This document shows, piece by piece, positions 12,238-12,771 of a DNA stretch of 12,771 nt. Numbering within the stretch: the first letter of the stretch is position 1; every line of letters starts with the position of its first letter. The position numbers and the translations under genes are program-made. A model generated the notes under the pieces. That model made no database searches. It saw only the letters and a list, made by a program, of their open reading frames with translations, and was not told the origin of the DNA. Source of the stretch: Gemmatimonadota bacterium (GTDB lineage: Bacteria > Gemmatimonadota > Gemmatimonadetes > Gemmatimonadales > Gemmatimonadaceae); NCBI GenBank assembly GCA_016794735.1, contig JAEUJK010000483.1, positions 1 to 12,771 of the forward strand, in the 5' to 3' direction.

Positions 12238-12771
12238 CTACGGGCCCGCTTCGAGGTAGTGGTGCCGGTAGCGCTCGATGCATTCCGTGACGACCTGCAT
12301 CGCGACGACGCTCTTCTCCCAGCCGACGATCGTCATGCGCTTCCCTTCCAGGTCCTTGTAGATCTGGAAGAAGTGCTCGATCTCGCTCAGGTAGTGCTGG
12401 GGGAGGTCGGCAATGTCGAACCACTCCTGGTGCAACGGATCGGCGGCGGGCACGGCGAGGATCTTGTCGTCGGGTTCCCCGCGATCGAGCATCTTGAGCA
12501 CGCCGATGGGACGCGCGCGGATCTGGCATCCCGTGAACGTGGGTTCGTCGATGCGCACGATGATGTCCAGCGGGTCGCCGTCCTCGTGGAGCGTGCGCGG
12601 GATGAAGCCGTAGTCCCCCGGGTAGTGCACCGCGGAATAGAGCACGCGATCGAGCTTGAACAGCCCGGAGTCCTTGTCCAGCTCGTACTTGTTCCGGCTT
12701 CCGCGCGGGATCTCGATGATCGCCGTGACTTCGTCCGGGGGATGCGGGCCAGGGGCAAGGTCTCGCCAGGG
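12238..12771 (-). CDS. ppa: inorganic pyrophosphatase, class I (start just beyond window edge)
   Basis: The frame is open from the window edge to the TAG at 12238, giving 177 aa. The first visible residues, PWRDLAPGPHPPDEVTAIIE, match the usual start of bacterial family I pyrophosphatases, so only a few residues (Met and perhaps one or two more) lie outside. The active-site elements are complete: EIPRGSRNKYELDK, YPGDYGFIP, the metal-binding DGDPLD (Asp residues equivalent to D65, D67 and D70 of the E. coli enzyme), DRGEPDDKI (D97, D102, K104 equivalents) and FFQIYKDLEGK (Y141, K142 equivalents). This cytoplasmic Mg-dependent enzyme hydrolyses pyrophosphate and pulls biosynthetic reactions forward. 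It converges on the aquaporin gene across a hairpin. Its promoter is outside the window. Confidence 0.96.
   Translation of the reverse strand, partial: PWRDLAPGPHPPDEVTAIIEIPRGSRNKYELDKDSGLFKLDRVLYSAVHYPGDYGFIPRTLHEDGDPLDIIVRIDEPTFTGCQIRARPIGVLKMLDRGEPDDKILAVPAADPLHQEWFDIADLPQHYLSEIEHFFQIYKDLEGKRMTIVGWEKSVVAMQVVTECIERYRHHYLEAGP

Noticed and set aside
1..12771. Tryptophan halogenase, CRISPR array, toxin-antitoxin pair, tRNA or mobile element
   Set aside because: I looked for each by motif or repeat pattern; no WxWxIP, no spaced direct repeats, no paired small genes of known type, no cloverleaf and no transposase or terminal inverted repeats were found.

Overview
The window is very GC-rich, densely coded bacterial chromosome. 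About 16 protein genes lie almost end to end and no gap exceeds about 110 bases. GTG starts, 4-base stop/start overlaps, an aerobic heme O synthase and Gemmatimonadota-like protein flavours suggest a soil or environmental Gemmatimonadota or a similar high-GC Gram-negative. That assignment is an inference from style and recalled family resemblance; no rRNA or marker gene is present. I see no tRNA, rRNA, CRISPR, insertion sequence or phage gene.

Left part (1-2390). The first 52 codons of a leftward APC-type amino-acid permease sit at the edge. Divergent from it is a rightward group: a 95-aa two-helix membrane protein whose second helix resembles the membrane anchor of cytochrome c oxidase subunit II, heme O synthase (ctaB) coupled to it by a GTGA overlap, an 89-aa orphan ending in a hairpin, and then a secreted protein with a probable lectin/glucanase-like beta-sandwich fold.

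Middle part (2397-5859), leftward. In transcription order this holds a 207-aa protein with a probable V4R/DUF2378-like C-terminal domain, an M24 Xaa-Pro-type metallopeptidase with all five metal ligands, a full-length APC amino-acid permease, and a small FmdB-like protein that has lost its zinc-ribbon cysteines. Peptidase plus permease suggests peptide and amino-acid scavenging.

Right part (5962-11420), rightward. Seven genes form one tightly packed operon, mostly joined by 4-base ATGA/GTGA overlaps: a DUF92 membrane protein (the family of plant phytyl-phosphate kinase VTE6), a lipocalin-like lipoprotein, an FAD-dependent oxidoreductase of the geranylgeranyl-reductase/hydroxylase type, a flavin reductase, a SAM methyltransferase, a SRPBCC (cyclase/lipid-binding) protein and a FabF-type ketosynthase with an intact Cys-His-His-Lys set. 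The set looks like a small lipid, polyketide or quinone tailoring pathway that I do not recognise as a described system. It is the most interesting part of the window.

Right edge (11505-12771). An aquaporin-like channel converges on a class I inorganic pyrophosphatase (ppa, missing only its first few residues), with a perfect 11-bp hairpin between them as a likely two-way terminator.

Across the window the octamer CGTTAGGC occurs six times on the + strand and never on the - strand, regardless of gene direction. It accounts for four of the five TTA leucine codons that I found.
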